A DNA stretch of 64,000 bases from Celeribacter ethanolicus (GTDB taxonomy: Bacteria; Pseudomonadota; Alphaproteobacteria; Rhodobacterales; Rhodobacteraceae): NCBI RefSeq assembly GCF_001550095.1, contig NZ_LRUC01000036.1:62001-126000 (forward strand), in the 5' to 3' direction. The notes below the pieces were generated by a model. The model had not been told where the DNA came from. It saw nothing but the letters and a program-made list of their open reading frames with translations, and did not search any database. Positions 45,225 to 54,112 of the stretch are shown piece after piece (the stretch's first letter is position 1; each line of letters opens with the position of its first letter). The position numbers and the translations under genes were made by a program.

Positions 45225-47393
45225 TCAGTTGCCGTTGCCGAAAATCGCCCCCAGAAGATCGAGCAGCACGTTGTCGGCCTTGTCGTTGCCACGCTGGCCG
45301 TTGCCCGAGGGTTGCGCACGTTGCACCGTGGGAGGGGCGGCGGGGCGGATCATCGGCAGAGGTTTGGGCTCAAGGCCGCTTTGCACCTGCGCCATGGTCC
45401 GCTGCCAGATTTCGGCGGGGAGCCCGCCACCGGTTACCCCGGTCAAGGGCGAGTTGTCGTCGTATCCCATCCAGACGCCCGCGACGTAATCGGCGGTAAA
45501 GCCCATGAACCAGGCATCGCGCGCGGCCTGCGTCGTGCCGGTTTTGCCCGCGACCTCATAGCCGGGAATTTGTGCCCGCGCACCGGTGCCGGATTGAACC
45601 CCGTTATACATCATGTAGATGAGTTGCTGGGCACTGTCCGGGGTGATGACCCGCTCGCCAAGCCCGCCTTCCTGCCCCATCAGCGGTGTGTTGTCGCCCT
45701 TGAGACGCAGGGATTTGAGACCGTAGGGCGCCACGGAAGAGCCGCCGTTCAGGATCCCGGCATAGGCCCCGGTCATCTCCAGCAGTGTGGTTTCCGACAC
45801 GCCGAGCGCCAGAGCCGGGCCTTGCGCCAGATCGCTTTCGATCCCGAAGCTCGACGCCACGGTCCGCACGTTCTCAAGCCCCGCATCCATCGCCAGTTCC
45901 ACTGCCGGGATGTTGTAGCTGTGCTTGAGCGCGTCGGTCAGGGTGACGGCGCCGTGGAACTTGCGGTCGTAGTTCTGCGGCGACCAGGGGCCGGAGCCGG
46001 GGATGTTGAGCGTGATCGGTTCGTCCACCACCACATCGTCATAGGACCAGCCCATGTCGAGCGCCGTGGCATAGACGAAGGGTTTGAACGAGGAGCCGGG
46101 CTGGCGTTTCGCCTGTGTCGCCCGGTTGAAGGCGCCCGAAACCTTGAGTTTGCGTCCGCCCACCATGGCGCGGACCGCGCCGTCGGCGGACATCACCACG
46201 ATGGCGGCCTGTGCCTCCGATCCTTCGCGGACCTTGTTCTCGAAAATCCAGATCAGCGCCTCTTCGGCCGCGGCCTGAATGCGTTGGTCGAAGGTGGTTT
46301 CAATCACCACGTCCTCGGTCGTGTCGCGGGTGAGAAAATCCGGCCCCGCGCCCATCACCCAATCGGCGAAATAGCCGCCCGCGCGTTTTTCCGCCGTTTC
46401 AGACAGTTCGGCGGGATGGGCCTTGGCATAGGCACGTTCCTCGTCCGTGATGTAGCCCTGCTGGTTCATCAGCAGGAGCACGATCCCCGCCCGTTCCTGC
46501 GAGCGTTGCAGGTTGTTCGTCGGGGCATAACGCGTGGGGGCCTGCAACAGACCCGCGAGCATGGCGGCCTCGGAGATGTTCACCTCGGCGGCGGATTTGC
46601 CGAAATAGCGCTGGGCGGCGGCTTCGAAGCCGTTCGCGCCGGCGCCGAGATAGGCGCGGTTCATGTAGATCGACAGGATCTCGTTCTTGGAATAGCGCGC
46701 CTCCATCGCCATGGCGAAGACCATTTCCTTGAGCTTGCGCGCAATCGTGGTTTCCCGGCAGTCGTCCTCGTATTCGGTTTGGGTCTTCCACTTCTTCGGA
46801 TCGTAGGGCACGCCGAGACAGAGAAGCTTCGCGGTCTGCTGGGTCAGGGTCGATCCCCCGTGCCCGGACAGTGGCCCGCGCCCCTCAGAGAGGTTGATGC
46901 GGATGGCGGAGGCGATGCCGCGCGGGCTGACGCCGAAATGGCGATAGAAGCGTTTGTCCTCCGTGGCGACGATCGCCTCTTTCAGATAGGGCGACACGGT
47001 GTCGGCGGTGATTTGCCCGCCGAATTGTTCGCCACGCCAGGCAAAGACCGATCCGTCGCGATCCAGGAGGGTGACCGAGCCGCGCGCCCGCCCGTCCAGA
47101 AGCGAGTCATAGGGGGGCAGGCTCGAGTAAAGGTAGAACACCGCGATGCCGATGATCACGGCAAGCGCGATTCCGGCCCGCGTGAGGGTGATCCAGATCA
47201 GCCGCCAGAGGCCGCCGATAAGGCGCAGGAAGATATTGGACGACCGCTTGCGCGTGCGGTTGGCGCGCGGTTTTTTCGGTGCCCTGGGCTTTTGCGGTCC
47301 CTTGGGCTTTGTCTGTTTTTTCTGGGCCTTCTGGGTCGCGGGATAGCGTCTATCCGCCACCAGCCTGGGCTTTCCCCGGTTTGGTCCGGTCAT
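45225..47393 (-). CDS. Penicillin-binding protein 1A family transglycosylase/transpeptidase
   Basis: 722 residues. A basic 60-residue tail (Lys/Pro/Arg rich) and one membrane segment (about 70-92) precede the GT51 domain with EDKRFYRHFGVSPRG (catalytic Glu) and GGSTLTQQ, then the transpeptidase domain with QPGSSFKPFVYA (Ser nucleophile in SxxK), SYN and KTGTT. It builds and cross-links murein at the inner membrane. Divergent from glnK (280-bp gap). Confidence 0.95.
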   Translation of the reverse strand: MTGPNRGKPRLVADRRYPATQKAQKKQTKPKGPQKPRAPKKPRANRTRKRSSNIFLRLIGGLWRLIWITLTRAGIALAVIIGIAVFYLYSSLPPYDSLLDGRARGSVTLLDRDGSVFAWRGEQFGGQITADTVSPYLKEAIVATEDKRFYRHFGVSPRGIASAIRINLSEGRGPLSGHGGSTLTQQTAKLLCLGVPYDPKKWKTQTEYEDDCRETTIARKLKEMVFAMAMEARYSKNEILSIYMNRAYLGAGANGFEAAAQRYFGKSAAEVNISEAAMLAGLLQAPTRYAPTNNLQRSQERAGIVLLLMNQQGYITDEERAYAKAHPAELSETAEKRAGGYFADWVMGAGPDFLTRDTTEDVVIETTFDQRIQAAAEEALIWIFENKVREGSEAQAAIVVMSADGAVRAMVGGRKLKVSGAFNRATQAKRQPGSSFKPFVYATALDMGWSYDDVVVDEPITLNIPGSGPWSPQNYDRKFHGAVTLTDALKHSYNIPAVELAMDAGLENVRTVASSFGIESDLAQGPALALGVSETTLLEMTGAYAGILNGGSSVAPYGLKSLRLKGDNTPLMGQEGGLGERVITPDSAQQLIYMMYNGVQSGTGARAQIPGYEVAGKTGTTQAARDAWFMGFTADYVAGVWMGYDDNSPLTGVTGGGLPAEIWQRTMAQVQSGLEPKPLPMIRPAAPPTVQRAQPSGNGQRGNDKADNVLLDLLGAIFGNGN

Positions 47394-47673
47394 GTCTCTT
47401 GCTCGATCTCGATCCGTTCTTGGTTGCGGTGAGTGTAAAGACTTGGCCTCTGGATGTTGAGGGGAAAGTTAAGACGAAATGAGTCGCCTTTGCCTCTTTA
47501 TTTTGCGCCCATTTTTTAATCTGCGCGCACAAAATGTATAATCTTTGAGCAGGAGCTCCTGAAAATGACACAGGATTCCAGCGCGGATTCCTTGTGAAGC
47601 AACTCTGAACACCGTTTTGCTGACCCCGTGGCTGTCTTTCGGACGCCGCCCGCTCAAACGGAAGGGGAAAAAC

Positions 47674-48012
47674 GTGAAACTCATTATTGCTGCAATCAAG
47701 CCGTTCAAGCTTGAAGAAGTCCGCGAAGCACTCACCGGTATCGGTGTGCGCGGCATGATGGTGACGGAGATCAAGGGCTTTGGCTCGCAGTCCGGTCACA
47801 CCGAGATTTATCGCGGCGCAGAATATGCCGTGAACTTCGTGCCGAAGGTGAAGCTCGAAATCGTCGTGGCCGACGCCATGGCCGATCAGGTGGTGGAGAC
47901 CATCGCAACCACCGCCAAGACCGACAAGATCGGCGACGGCAAGATTTTTGTCCTCGACGTGGAAGGCGCGACCCGCGTCCGTACCGGCGAGACCAACGAC
48001 GACGCGATCTAA
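47674..48012 (+). CDS. glnK: P-II family nitrogen regulator GlnK
   Basis: 112 residues, canonical length. Starts with GTG at 47674, immediately the conserved MKLIIAAIKPFKLE-type N-terminus. T-loop Tyr51 (GAEYAVNF), the uridylylation site, is present, as are B-loop and C-loop motifs (TAKTDKIGDGKIFV). It senses 2-oxoglutarate/ATP/ADP and blocks the AmtB pore, whose gene starts 35 bp downstream. A TATAAT at 47537-47542 is a possible -10, with TTTTGCGC / GCGCACAAAA (47501-47534) as a degenerate dyad; a sigma-54 site was not found. Confidence 0.96.
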   Translation: MKLIIAAIKPFKLEEVREALTGIGVRGMMVTEIKGFGSQSGHTEIYRGAEYAVNFVPKVKLEIVVADAMADQVVETIATTAKTDKIGDGKIFVLDVEGATRVRTGETNDDAI

Positions 48013-48047
48013 TCGCGCTTACCCGAAACGAAAGGGACTTGAGACAG

Positions 48048-49382
48048 ATGAAACTCACCAAATATCTTCCCCTTGCCGCCGCGCTCGTCGCGCTGCCGGC
48101 CATGGGGTTTGCGCAAGAGGCCGAAATGGCGGCCGACATGACGCCGCCGAACGAAGAAATCGGCTATATCTTCACCACTTTCATGTTCCTCGTCACCGGT
48201 TTCCTGGTGATGTGGATGGGCGCGGGCTTCTCCATGCTCGAAGCCGGGCTCGTGCGTTCCAAGAACGTGGCGATGCAGCTGACCAAGAACATCGCGCTCT
48301 TCGCGATCGCCGCCGTGATGTACTACATCATCGGTTACAACCTGATGTACCCGGGCGATGCCTGGTCCATCACCAACGTGCTCGGCGCCTTCTCGATGAC
48401 CGTGCTTGAGCCGGTGGGCGGTTCCCCCGACACCGACCTGACCTATGCCTCCGTCGGTTCCGACTTCTTCTTCCAGTTGATGTTCTGTGCCACCACCGCG
48501 TCCATCGTGTCCGGGACCCTCGCTGAGCGCATCAAACTGTGGCCGTTCCTGGTCTTCACCGTGGTTCTCACCGGCTTCATCTACCCGATCCAGGCCTCCT
48601 GGAAATGGGGCGGCGGTTTCCTCGATGCGAACTACGGCTTCCTCGATTTCGCTGGCTCCACCGTCGTGCACTCCGTGGGTGGCTGGGCCGCTCTGGCCGG
48701 TGCCCTCATCCTCGGTCCGCGTATCGGCAAGTACAAAGACGGCAAAGTCACCGCTTTCCCGGGTTCCAACCTGCCGCTCGCAACGCTCGGTACGTTCATC
48801 CTGTGGCTCGGCTGGTTCGGTTTCAACGGCGGTTCCCAACTCTACATGGACACTGCTGGCAACGTGGCTGACATCTCTCGCATCTTCGCGAACACCAACA
48901 CCGCGGCTGCCGGTGGTGCGATTGCCGCTCTGATCGTGACCCAGCTTGTCTACGGCAAGGTCGACCTCACCATGGTGCTCAACGGCTCGCTGGCCGGTCT
49001 CGTGTCCATCACCGCCGAACCGCTGACCCCGACCCTGGGTGCAGCTACCCTGATCGGTGCCGTGGGCGGTATCATCGTGGTCTTCGCCGTGCCGCTGCTC
49101 GACAAGCTGAAAATCGACGATGTCGTCGGCGCCATTCCGGTCCACCTCTTCTGCGGTATCTACGGCACCATCGCCGTGGTCTTCACCAACCCCGATGCCA
49201 CCCTTGGCGGTCAGTTGATCTCCATCGCGATCGTCGGTGTCTTCACCTTCGTGGTGTCCGCCATCGTCTGGTTCATCCTGAAAATGGTCATGGGCATCCG
49301 CGTCTCCGAAGAAGAAGAGATCATGGGTCTCGACAAAGGCGAGCTTGGCATGGAAGCCTATCCGGAGTTCTACAAAGGCTGA
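48048..49382 (+). CDS. amtB: Ammonium transporter AmtB
   Basis: 444 residues including a cleavable signal peptide (MKLTKYLPLAAALVALPAMGFAQ), as in E. coli AmtB, then about eleven membrane segments. Landmarks are GAGFSMLEAGLVRSKN, FAGSTVVHSVGGWAALAGA (pore His) and the second His in HLFCGIYG. It conducts ammonium/ammonia and is controlled by the adjacent GlnK. ATG 48048 follows GAGACAG. Intrinsic terminator 25 bp after the stop. Confidence 0.97.
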   Translation: MKLTKYLPLAAALVALPAMGFAQEAEMAADMTPPNEEIGYIFTTFMFLVTGFLVMWMGAGFSMLEAGLVRSKNVAMQLTKNIALFAIAAVMYYIIGYNLMYPGDAWSITNVLGAFSMTVLEPVGGSPDTDLTYASVGSDFFFQLMFCATTASIVSGTLAERIKLWPFLVFTVVLTGFIYPIQASWKWGGGFLDANYGFLDFAGSTVVHSVGGWAALAGALILGPRIGKYKDGKVTAFPGSNLPLATLGTFILWLGWFGFNGGSQLYMDTAGNVADISRIFANTNTAAAGGAIAALIVTQLVYGKVDLTMVLNGSLAGLVSITAEPLTPTLGAATLIGAVGGIIVVFAVPLLDKLKIDDVVGAIPVHLFCGIYGTIAVVFTNPDATLGGQLISIAIVGVFTFVVSAIVWFILKMVMGIRVSEEEEIMGLDKGELGMEAYPEFYKG

Positions 49383-49406
49383 TCCCTTCCTCAGTCTGAA
49401 AAACAG

Positions 49407-49436
49407 GCCCGGGCGTCACAAGCGCCCGGGCTTTTT
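49407..49436 (+). terminator. Intrinsic terminator after amtB
   Basis: GCCCGGGCG (49407-49415), loop TCACAAG, CGCCCGGGC (49423-49431), then TTTTT. Confidence 0.85.
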
Positions 49437-49533
49437 CATGTCTCCTCTTTCAGGCCCGGAGTTTGGTCCTAACGATTTCTCAACCAAGCTGACCTAGACC
49501 GGTCGTCGACCCTTTCAAAACGTCGAGGACCCG

Positions 49534-50289
49534 ATGTCGCGCAAAACGTGCGTTCTGCTGGTGATCATTCTGCTCTGGCCGCATACGTTGCTGGCCGAGC
49601 CGGTGTCCCTGTTGCGGCCCAGCGGGCAGGCCTGGGATCTCGAGCGCCAGCCTCTTGTCGCCAGCCTGCCGCAGCCGCTGTCCACGCCTTTGAACGGCGC
49701 GGAGAGTTTTGGGCCGAGCCTGTTTGCCGGACGGGCGGAGGGCAGTTTCTTCGAGCCTCTGCCGCCGCGCCCGGATGACCGTGCGCGCATTCGCGGTGTC
49801 ATGCATGCGTCTGCGGATATTCTTCGCATCCGCGCCTTGATCGGGCGGGCGGAAAGTCCACGTGACGGCTACGATGCGGTGCAGCACGGGGCGACGCGCA
49901 GGCCTGCGAAGAAACCGACGCAAATGACGCTGGGTGAGATTTTCGCCTGGATCGACGCCACGCCCGGCCAGCCTCATGCTATCGGTTACTACCAGTTCAT
50001 TCCTTCGACACTGGCGTCACTGGTCACCGAACTGGATCTCGGGCCGGAGGTGATCTTTACCCCTGCCGTGCAGGACCGTCTGGCCGATATCCTGCTGGCC
50101 GATGCCGGGATTTACGAACTGCGCGCGGGCGAGATCACCCGGCAGCGCTTCATGAACAATCTGGCGCGGATCTGGGCCGGGTTGCCGACCACGTCGGGCA
50201 AGTCGCATTACCATGGCTACGCAGGCAACAAGGCGACGATTTCCTGGGCAGAGTTCGATCGGGCCATGGCGGAGGCTTTTCCCGGTTAA
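49534..50289 (+). CDS. Secreted lysozyme-like protein
   Basis: 251 residues with a signal peptide (MSRKTCVLLVIILLWPHTLLA). After a proline-rich spacer (25-100), a lysozyme-like domain is indicated by LIGRAESPRDGYDAV (Glu as candidate catalytic acid), TLGEIFAWI and AIGYYQFIPSTLASLV, close to the muramidase GH104 pattern, and LARIWAGLPTTSGKSHY. It should act on periplasmic murein. The insertion of extra residues between ESP and TLGEI differs from phage lambda lysozyme; activity is uncertain. No phage genes nearby. Confidence 0.8.
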   Translation: MSRKTCVLLVIILLWPHTLLAEPVSLLRPSGQAWDLERQPLVASLPQPLSTPLNGAESFGPSLFAGRAEGSFFEPLPPRPDDRARIRGVMHASADILRIRALIGRAESPRDGYDAVQHGATRRPAKKPTQMTLGEIFAWIDATPGQPHAIGYYQFIPSTLASLVTELDLGPEVIFTPAVQDRLADILLADAGIYELRAGEITRQRFMNNLARIWAGLPTTSGKSHYHGYAGNKATISWAEFDRAMAEAFPG

Positions 50290-50292
50290 ACG

Positions 50293-50319
50293 AAAACGAG
50301 CGCCCCGGAGAGCGCTCGT
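50293..50319 (-). terminator. Intrinsic terminator after rhodanese gene
   Basis: On the minus strand ACGAGCGC, an 8-base loop and GCGCTCGT are followed by TTTCG; arms 50296-50303 and 50312-50319. Confidence 0.7.
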
Positions 50320-50342
50320 CTGAATGACAGGGGGGGAGGTTC

Positions 50343-50723
50343 TTACTGGGCCGGGACCTTTTTCGGCGCGCCGGTTGCCATGTCGGTGCCGGTGTAGGCC
50401 TTGCCCGCCGCTTTCCAGGCGCCGAAGCCGCCTTCCATGTGGCCGACCGGGCTGATGCCTGCGGCGGCACAGGCCATGGCGACCTTGCCGGAGCGGACGC
50501 CGGAGCCGCAATGGAAGATGATGCGTTTGCCTTCCTGCGACGGCAATTTCTCGGCGGAGAAGAAAGACAGCGGCATCAGCAGCGCGCCTTCGATATGTTC
50601 GAAGGCATATTCCTGCGGGGTGCGCACGTCGATCACGGCAATCTCGTTGGCGTCGAAAGCCTTGGCGACCTCGTCCACGGTCCAGGTCTCGAAGGTCAGC
50701 CCATCGTTGGTTTCGGTTTTCAT
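50343..50723 (-). CDS. Rhodanese-like domain protein
   Basis: 126 residues, a single rhodanese domain. The active loop is FHCGSGVRSG with the catalytic Cys of the CxxxxxR type; AVIDVRTPQEYAFEHIEGA is the conserved N-terminal part. It transfers sulfane sulfur or carries persulfide. No signal peptide, cytoplasmic. ATG 50723 follows AAAGGAAAC, unlike an in-frame ATG further upstream. Stands alone with its own terminator. Confidence 0.92.
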   Translation of the reverse strand: MKTETNDGLTFETWTVDEVAKAFDANEIAVIDVRTPQEYAFEHIEGALLMPLSFFSAEKLPSQEGKRIIFHCGSGVRSGKVAMACAAAGISPVGHMEGGFGAWKAAGKAYTGTDMATGAPKKVPAQ

Positions 50724-50837
50724 AGCGTTTCCTTTTGGTGGTTCTGTCCGGTATCCAGACATATGCGAATAAGTTGCATTTAAAAGTCATCTTATCGTGA
50801 CGCGATGCGACACATTTAATTTAGCACGGAAGATATG

Positions 50838-50863
50838 AAAAAAGCGCGCCGAAGCGCGCTTTT
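50838..50863. terminator. Intrinsic terminator after aromatic aminotransferase
   Basis: GCGCGC (50844-50849), loop CGAA, GCGCGC (50854-50859) flanked by A6 and T4; the minus strand after the stem has six T. Confidence 0.8.
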
Positions 50864-50885
50864 GACCGTAAATTTTTGCATGTGC

Positions 50886-52070
50886 TTATTTGCAGGTCTT
50901 GGCGATCGCAGCGGCCAGAAGCGGCACGGTCTCGGCATTGAGGCCCGCGATGTTCATCCGCGAATCGCCGACCATGTAGATGCCGAAGTCTTCGCGCATT
51001 TTGAGAACCTCTTCCGGGGAAGCGCCGATGCGGGAGAACATGCCGCGGTGACGGGCGATGAAATCGAACCGGTCGCTGTTGGTCAGGCGTTTCAGCTCGT
51101 CGGCGAGCTGTTGGCGCAGCCCCAGCATCCCGAGGCGGACTTCTTCGAGTTCTGCCATCCAGTCGGCCTTGAGCGCTTCGTCGGTGAGGATCATCGACAC
51201 CAGACGCGCGCCGTGATCCGGCGGGAAGGAATAGTTCTGACGGTTCAGGTAGTTGAGCGTCCCTTGGGTCACCGGGGTCTGCTCGGCTGTCTCGGAGATC
51301 GCCATCAGGCAGCCGGTGCGCTCGCGGTAGATGCCGAAGTTTTTCGAACAGGAAGACGCCACCAGAAGTTCCGGCAGTTTGGAGGCCAGAAGACGGGTCG
51401 CCGCCGCGTCCTCCTCAAGCCCGTCGCCAAAGCCCTGATAGGCGATGTCCACAAGCGCGGTCGCGCCTTTCTCGGCGATCAGATCGGCCACCAGACCGTA
51501 TTGTTCGAGCGTCAGGTTCGCGCCCGTCGGGTTGTGACAGCAGCCATGCAGCAACACCACATCGCCCGCTTTCAGCGCCTTGAGGCTGTCCATCATCGCA
51601 TCGAAATCGACGGTGCAGGAGGCCTCGTCGAAATAGGCGTATTCGGCGTGGTTCAGCTTCATGAACTTGATGATCGACACATGGTTCGGCCAGGTCGGGT
51701 TCGAGGTCCAGACGGTGGTCTCCGGATCGACGAGCTTGGCGAGCTCAAGCGCCTGACGCACCGCACCGGTGCCGCCGGGGGTCGCGATTGCGCCAACGCG
51801 GGCGTGATCCACGCTGTCGCCAAGAACCATGGTCTTCATCGCGGCGCCAAAGGCCGGATCGCCGGAGAGTGCGGTGTAGCTCTTGGTGGTTTCCTCGTCC
51901 CAGAGCTGTTTCTCAGCCGCCTTGATCGCGCGCATGATGGGCGTGTGGCCGGTCGCGTCCTTGTAGACGCCGACGCCAAGGTCGATCTTGGTCTCGCGCG
52001 GATCTTCGCGGTAGAACTGCATCAGTTGAAGGATTTTATCCGCCGGTTGCGGCTTCAGGTTGTTCAGCAT
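50886..52070 (-). CDS. Aromatic amino acid aminotransferase (class I PLP, AspC/TyrB type)
   Basis: 394 residues. PLP lysine lies in SSCSKNFGIYRER, and the Asn/Asp/Tyr pocket in HNPTGANLT and VDIAYQGFGDGL, which are subclass I alpha (AspC/TyrB). It converts Phe/Tyr/Asp to their keto acids with 2-oxoglutarate. ATG 52070 (MLNNLKPQPADKI) overlaps the sseA stop by one base (TAATG); longer frames upstream are inside sseA. Aspartate versus aromatic preference cannot be read from sequence. Confidence 0.93.
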   Translation of the reverse strand: MLNNLKPQPADKILQLMQFYREDPRETKIDLGVGVYKDATGHTPIMRAIKAAEKQLWDEETTKSYTALSGDPAFGAAMKTMVLGDSVDHARVGAIATPGGTGAVRQALELAKLVDPETTVWTSNPTWPNHVSIIKFMKLNHAEYAYFDEASCTVDFDAMMDSLKALKAGDVVLLHGCCHNPTGANLTLEQYGLVADLIAEKGATALVDIAYQGFGDGLEEDAAATRLLASKLPELLVASSCSKNFGIYRERTGCLMAISETAEQTPVTQGTLNYLNRQNYSFPPDHGARLVSMILTDEALKADWMAELEEVRLGMLGLRQQLADELKRLTNSDRFDFIARHRGMFSRIGASPEEVLKMREDFGIYMVGDSRMNIAGLNAETVPLLAAAIAKTCK

Positions 52071-52924
52071 TACGCGTCTCCAGTTGCGACTTTCAGGTCG
52101 CCATACATACCCCATTCCGCCCAGGACCCGTCGTAAAGCGAGAAAGGCACGCCGAGACGGGTGAGCGCGAGGCCCAAAATAGCGGCGCTCGCCCCCGACC
52201 CGCAGGTGGTGATCGCCGGTTTGTTCAGATCGACGCCCGCGTTTTCGAAAATACGGCGCAGCGCCTCATTGGATTTCAATGTGCCATCGGGGTTCAGAAC
52301 CTCCGGAAACGGCACGTTGCGGGAATTCGGGATATGGCCGGAGGCAAGGCCGGGGCGCGGTTCCGGCTCTTCGCCCTTGAACCGGCGGGACGAACGCGCG
52401 TCGATAATGACGTAATCGCCGAGTTTGGAAGAGGCGGCCACCTGGGTCACATCGCGCACAAGCTCGGGGCGTTCCTCGACCACCATGTGGCGGTCGCGGA
52501 TCACGGGCGGGATGTCGGTGACCGGACGGCCTTCGGATTTCCATTTCGGCAGGCCGCCGTCCAGAACGGCCACATTGTCCTGGCCGAAATATTTGAACAT
52601 CCACCAGACGCGCGGCGCGGAGAAGATGCCGGAGGTGTCATAGACCACAACCTGATGTCCGTCGCCGATGCCAAGCGCGCGCATGCGGGACATGAATTTC
52701 TCCACCGGCGGCAACATATGCGGCAGGCTCGACCGCAGATCGGCCACCTCGTCGATGTCGACAAACCGCGCACCGGGAATGTGTTCGCGCTCGTATTCGG
52801 CGCGGCAATCGCGGTTGTCTGCGGGCATGTACCAACTGGCGTCGATGAGCCGCAACTCCGGCGCCTTGAGGTTTTCGGCAAGCCAGGCGGTGGACACCAG
52901 TGTTTTCGGATCGCTCTCGGGCAT
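52070..52924 (-). CDS. sseA: 3-mercaptopyruvate sulfurtransferase
   Basis: 284 residues, two rhodanese domains. Catalytic Cys241 is in TTCGSGASAA, matching CGSG of mercaptopyruvate transferases rather than CRKG of thiosulfate transferases. It moves sulfur from 3-mercaptopyruvate, the keto acid of cysteine, so coupling with an aminotransferase (1-bp overlap) may form a cysteine-degrading pair, an inference. ATG 52924 follows GAAAGAGG. Confidence 0.94.
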   Translation of the reverse strand: MPESDPKTLVSTAWLAENLKAPELRLIDASWYMPADNRDCRAEYEREHIPGARFVDIDEVADLRSSLPHMLPPVEKFMSRMRALGIGDGHQVVVYDTSGIFSAPRVWWMFKYFGQDNVAVLDGGLPKWKSEGRPVTDIPPVIRDRHMVVEERPELVRDVTQVAASSKLGDYVIIDARSSRRFKGEEPEPRPGLASGHIPNSRNVPFPEVLNPDGTLKSNEALRRIFENAGVDLNKPAITTCGSGASAAILGLALTRLGVPFSLYDGSWAEWGMYGDLKVATGDA

Positions 52925-53049
52925 GTGACCTCTTTCGGTCCTGAAGACAGTCGTTCCTGCCTTAGCGTTACCGGCTTACGGGTGCAAGCGATGCAATGAG
53001 CACAGGCGGTTTGCCGGGACACAAAATGCCGTGCGGGCGTAAAAACCGC

Positions 53050-53532
53050 TCAGTCGCCGTGGCGCAAAAGCCGTTGCTTCTGACGGCCCCAGTCGCGTTT
53101 CGCTTCGGTTTCGCGCTTGTCGACGTTCTTCTTGCCCTTGGCGATGCCGAGTTTGATCTTCACCTTGCCGCGATGATTGAAATACATCACCAGCGGCACG
53201 AGGGTCATGCCCTGACGCCCGGTGGCCTGCCAAAGCCGGGCCAACTCGCGCCGGGACACCAGCAACTTGCGCTTGCGGCGTTCTTCATGCGGGAACATCG
53301 CCTGTTCATAGGGCGCGATATAGGCGTTGGTCAGCCAAAGCTCGCCATCGTCGACCGAGGCATAGCTTTCGGCGATGTTGGATTGCCCGGTGCGCAGCGA
53401 TTTGACCTCGGAACCGGTGAGCGCGATGCCGCATTCTATGTCATCCTCGATGGCATAGTCGTAGCGCGCGCGCCGGTTCTCGGCGATCACCTTGTAGTTC
53501 TTTTCTTCCGGGGTCTGTTTTTTCTTGGCCAT
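53050..53532 (-). CDS. smpB: SsrA-binding protein SmpB
   Basis: 160 residues, normal. It shows the oligonucleotide-binding fold EENYKV-type start, [24 protein letters not shown] and a basic C-terminal tail ([19 protein letters not shown]-like). It carries tmRNA to stalled ribosomes. No ssrA gene was seen in the window. ATG 53532 lacks a strong ribosome site. Divergent from the K+ channel-like gene by 94 bp. Confidence 0.95.
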   Translation of the reverse strand: MAKKKQTPEEKNYKVIAENRRARYDYAIEDDIECGIALTGSEVKSLRTGQSNIAESYASVDDGELWLTNAYIAPYEQAMFPHEERRKRKLLVSRRELARLWQATGRQGMTLVPLVMYFNHRGKVKIKLGIAKGKKNVDKRETEAKRDWGRQKQRLLRHGD

Positions 53533-53626
53533 AGTGGAACGTCAGATAGGCGTTCGGCGGCGATCTGTCCACTGGTCCGGCAGGGGGAAATCTGGCAAAA
53601 CACGACGAAATATGACCGGAGCCCCC

Positions 53627-54064
53627 ATGTTTCTCCAAATACTTGTCGGAAGCGGCCTTATTCTCCTGTCGGTCTTCGTGGCCGCCTTGGGGTTTCTGAT
53701 GCTCGAACTGGTACTGCAACGGGCACACACTTGGCTGATCCGTGAACCGCATCGTCCGAAATTGGCGCTCGTGCTGTTCGGTGCCGTGCTGGCCGTGCTT
53801 TGGATGATCACGGCGGGGGTGTGGATCTGGGCCATCGCCTTTCGTTCTCTCGGGCTGTTCGTGCATTTCGAGGAGGCGCTGTATTTCTCTCTCGAATCCT
53901 TCACGACGCTGGGGTTTGGCGATTTGCTCTTGCCGGAAAAATGGCGCCTTCTCAGTGGTTTTGCCGCAACCAACGGGCTTTTGAACATCGGCATGATGAC
54001 CGCGCTTCTGATGGAAGTGCTGCGCCATGTGCGGCGCACCCAGATCGAAAGCCGACATATGTAA
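53627..54064 (+). CDS. Two-membrane-segment potassium channel-like protein
   Basis: 145 residues with four hydrophobic segments. The pore-loop TTLGFGD resembles the potassium selectivity filter (TxGYGD/TxGFGD), preceded by an ALYFSLES pore helix and followed by a last membrane helix. No RCK or cyclic-nucleotide domain, so it would be a minimal two-pore-type subunit (Ion_trans_2). ATG 53627 has GGAG at 53618-53621; ATG 53612 is in frame too. Channel function is inferred from the filter only. Confidence 0.75.
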   Translation: MFLQILVGSGLILLSVFVAALGFLMLELVLQRAHTWLIREPHRPKLALVLFGAVLAVLWMITAGVWIWAIAFRSLGLFVHFEEALYFSLESFTTLGFGDLLLPEKWRLLSGFAATNGLLNIGMMTALLMEVLRHVRRTQIESRHM

Positions 54065-54066
54065 CG

Positions 54067-54092
54067 AAAAGGGGCCGCAAAGGGCCCCTTTC
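54067..54092. terminator. Intrinsic terminator between K+ channel-like gene and dapA
   Basis: AAAGGGGCC (54068-54076), loop GCAAAG, GGCCCCTTT (54083-54091), with a T-rich flank on the minus strand; convergent gene ends on both sides. Confidence 0.7.
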
Positions 54093-54112
54093 CGATTCGA
54101 ATGTGTCGAGGC

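Noticed and set aside
45186-47432. Long plus-strand open frame (about 750 codons) over PBP1A
   Set aside because: Full antisense shadow of a protein with all PBP motifs; low-complexity composition rich in His/Arg/Gly.
47480-47673. Sigma-54 promoter for glnK-amtB
   Set aside because: No GG-N10-GC element with the expected TGGCAC/TTGC context; only a TATAAT-like -10 was found.
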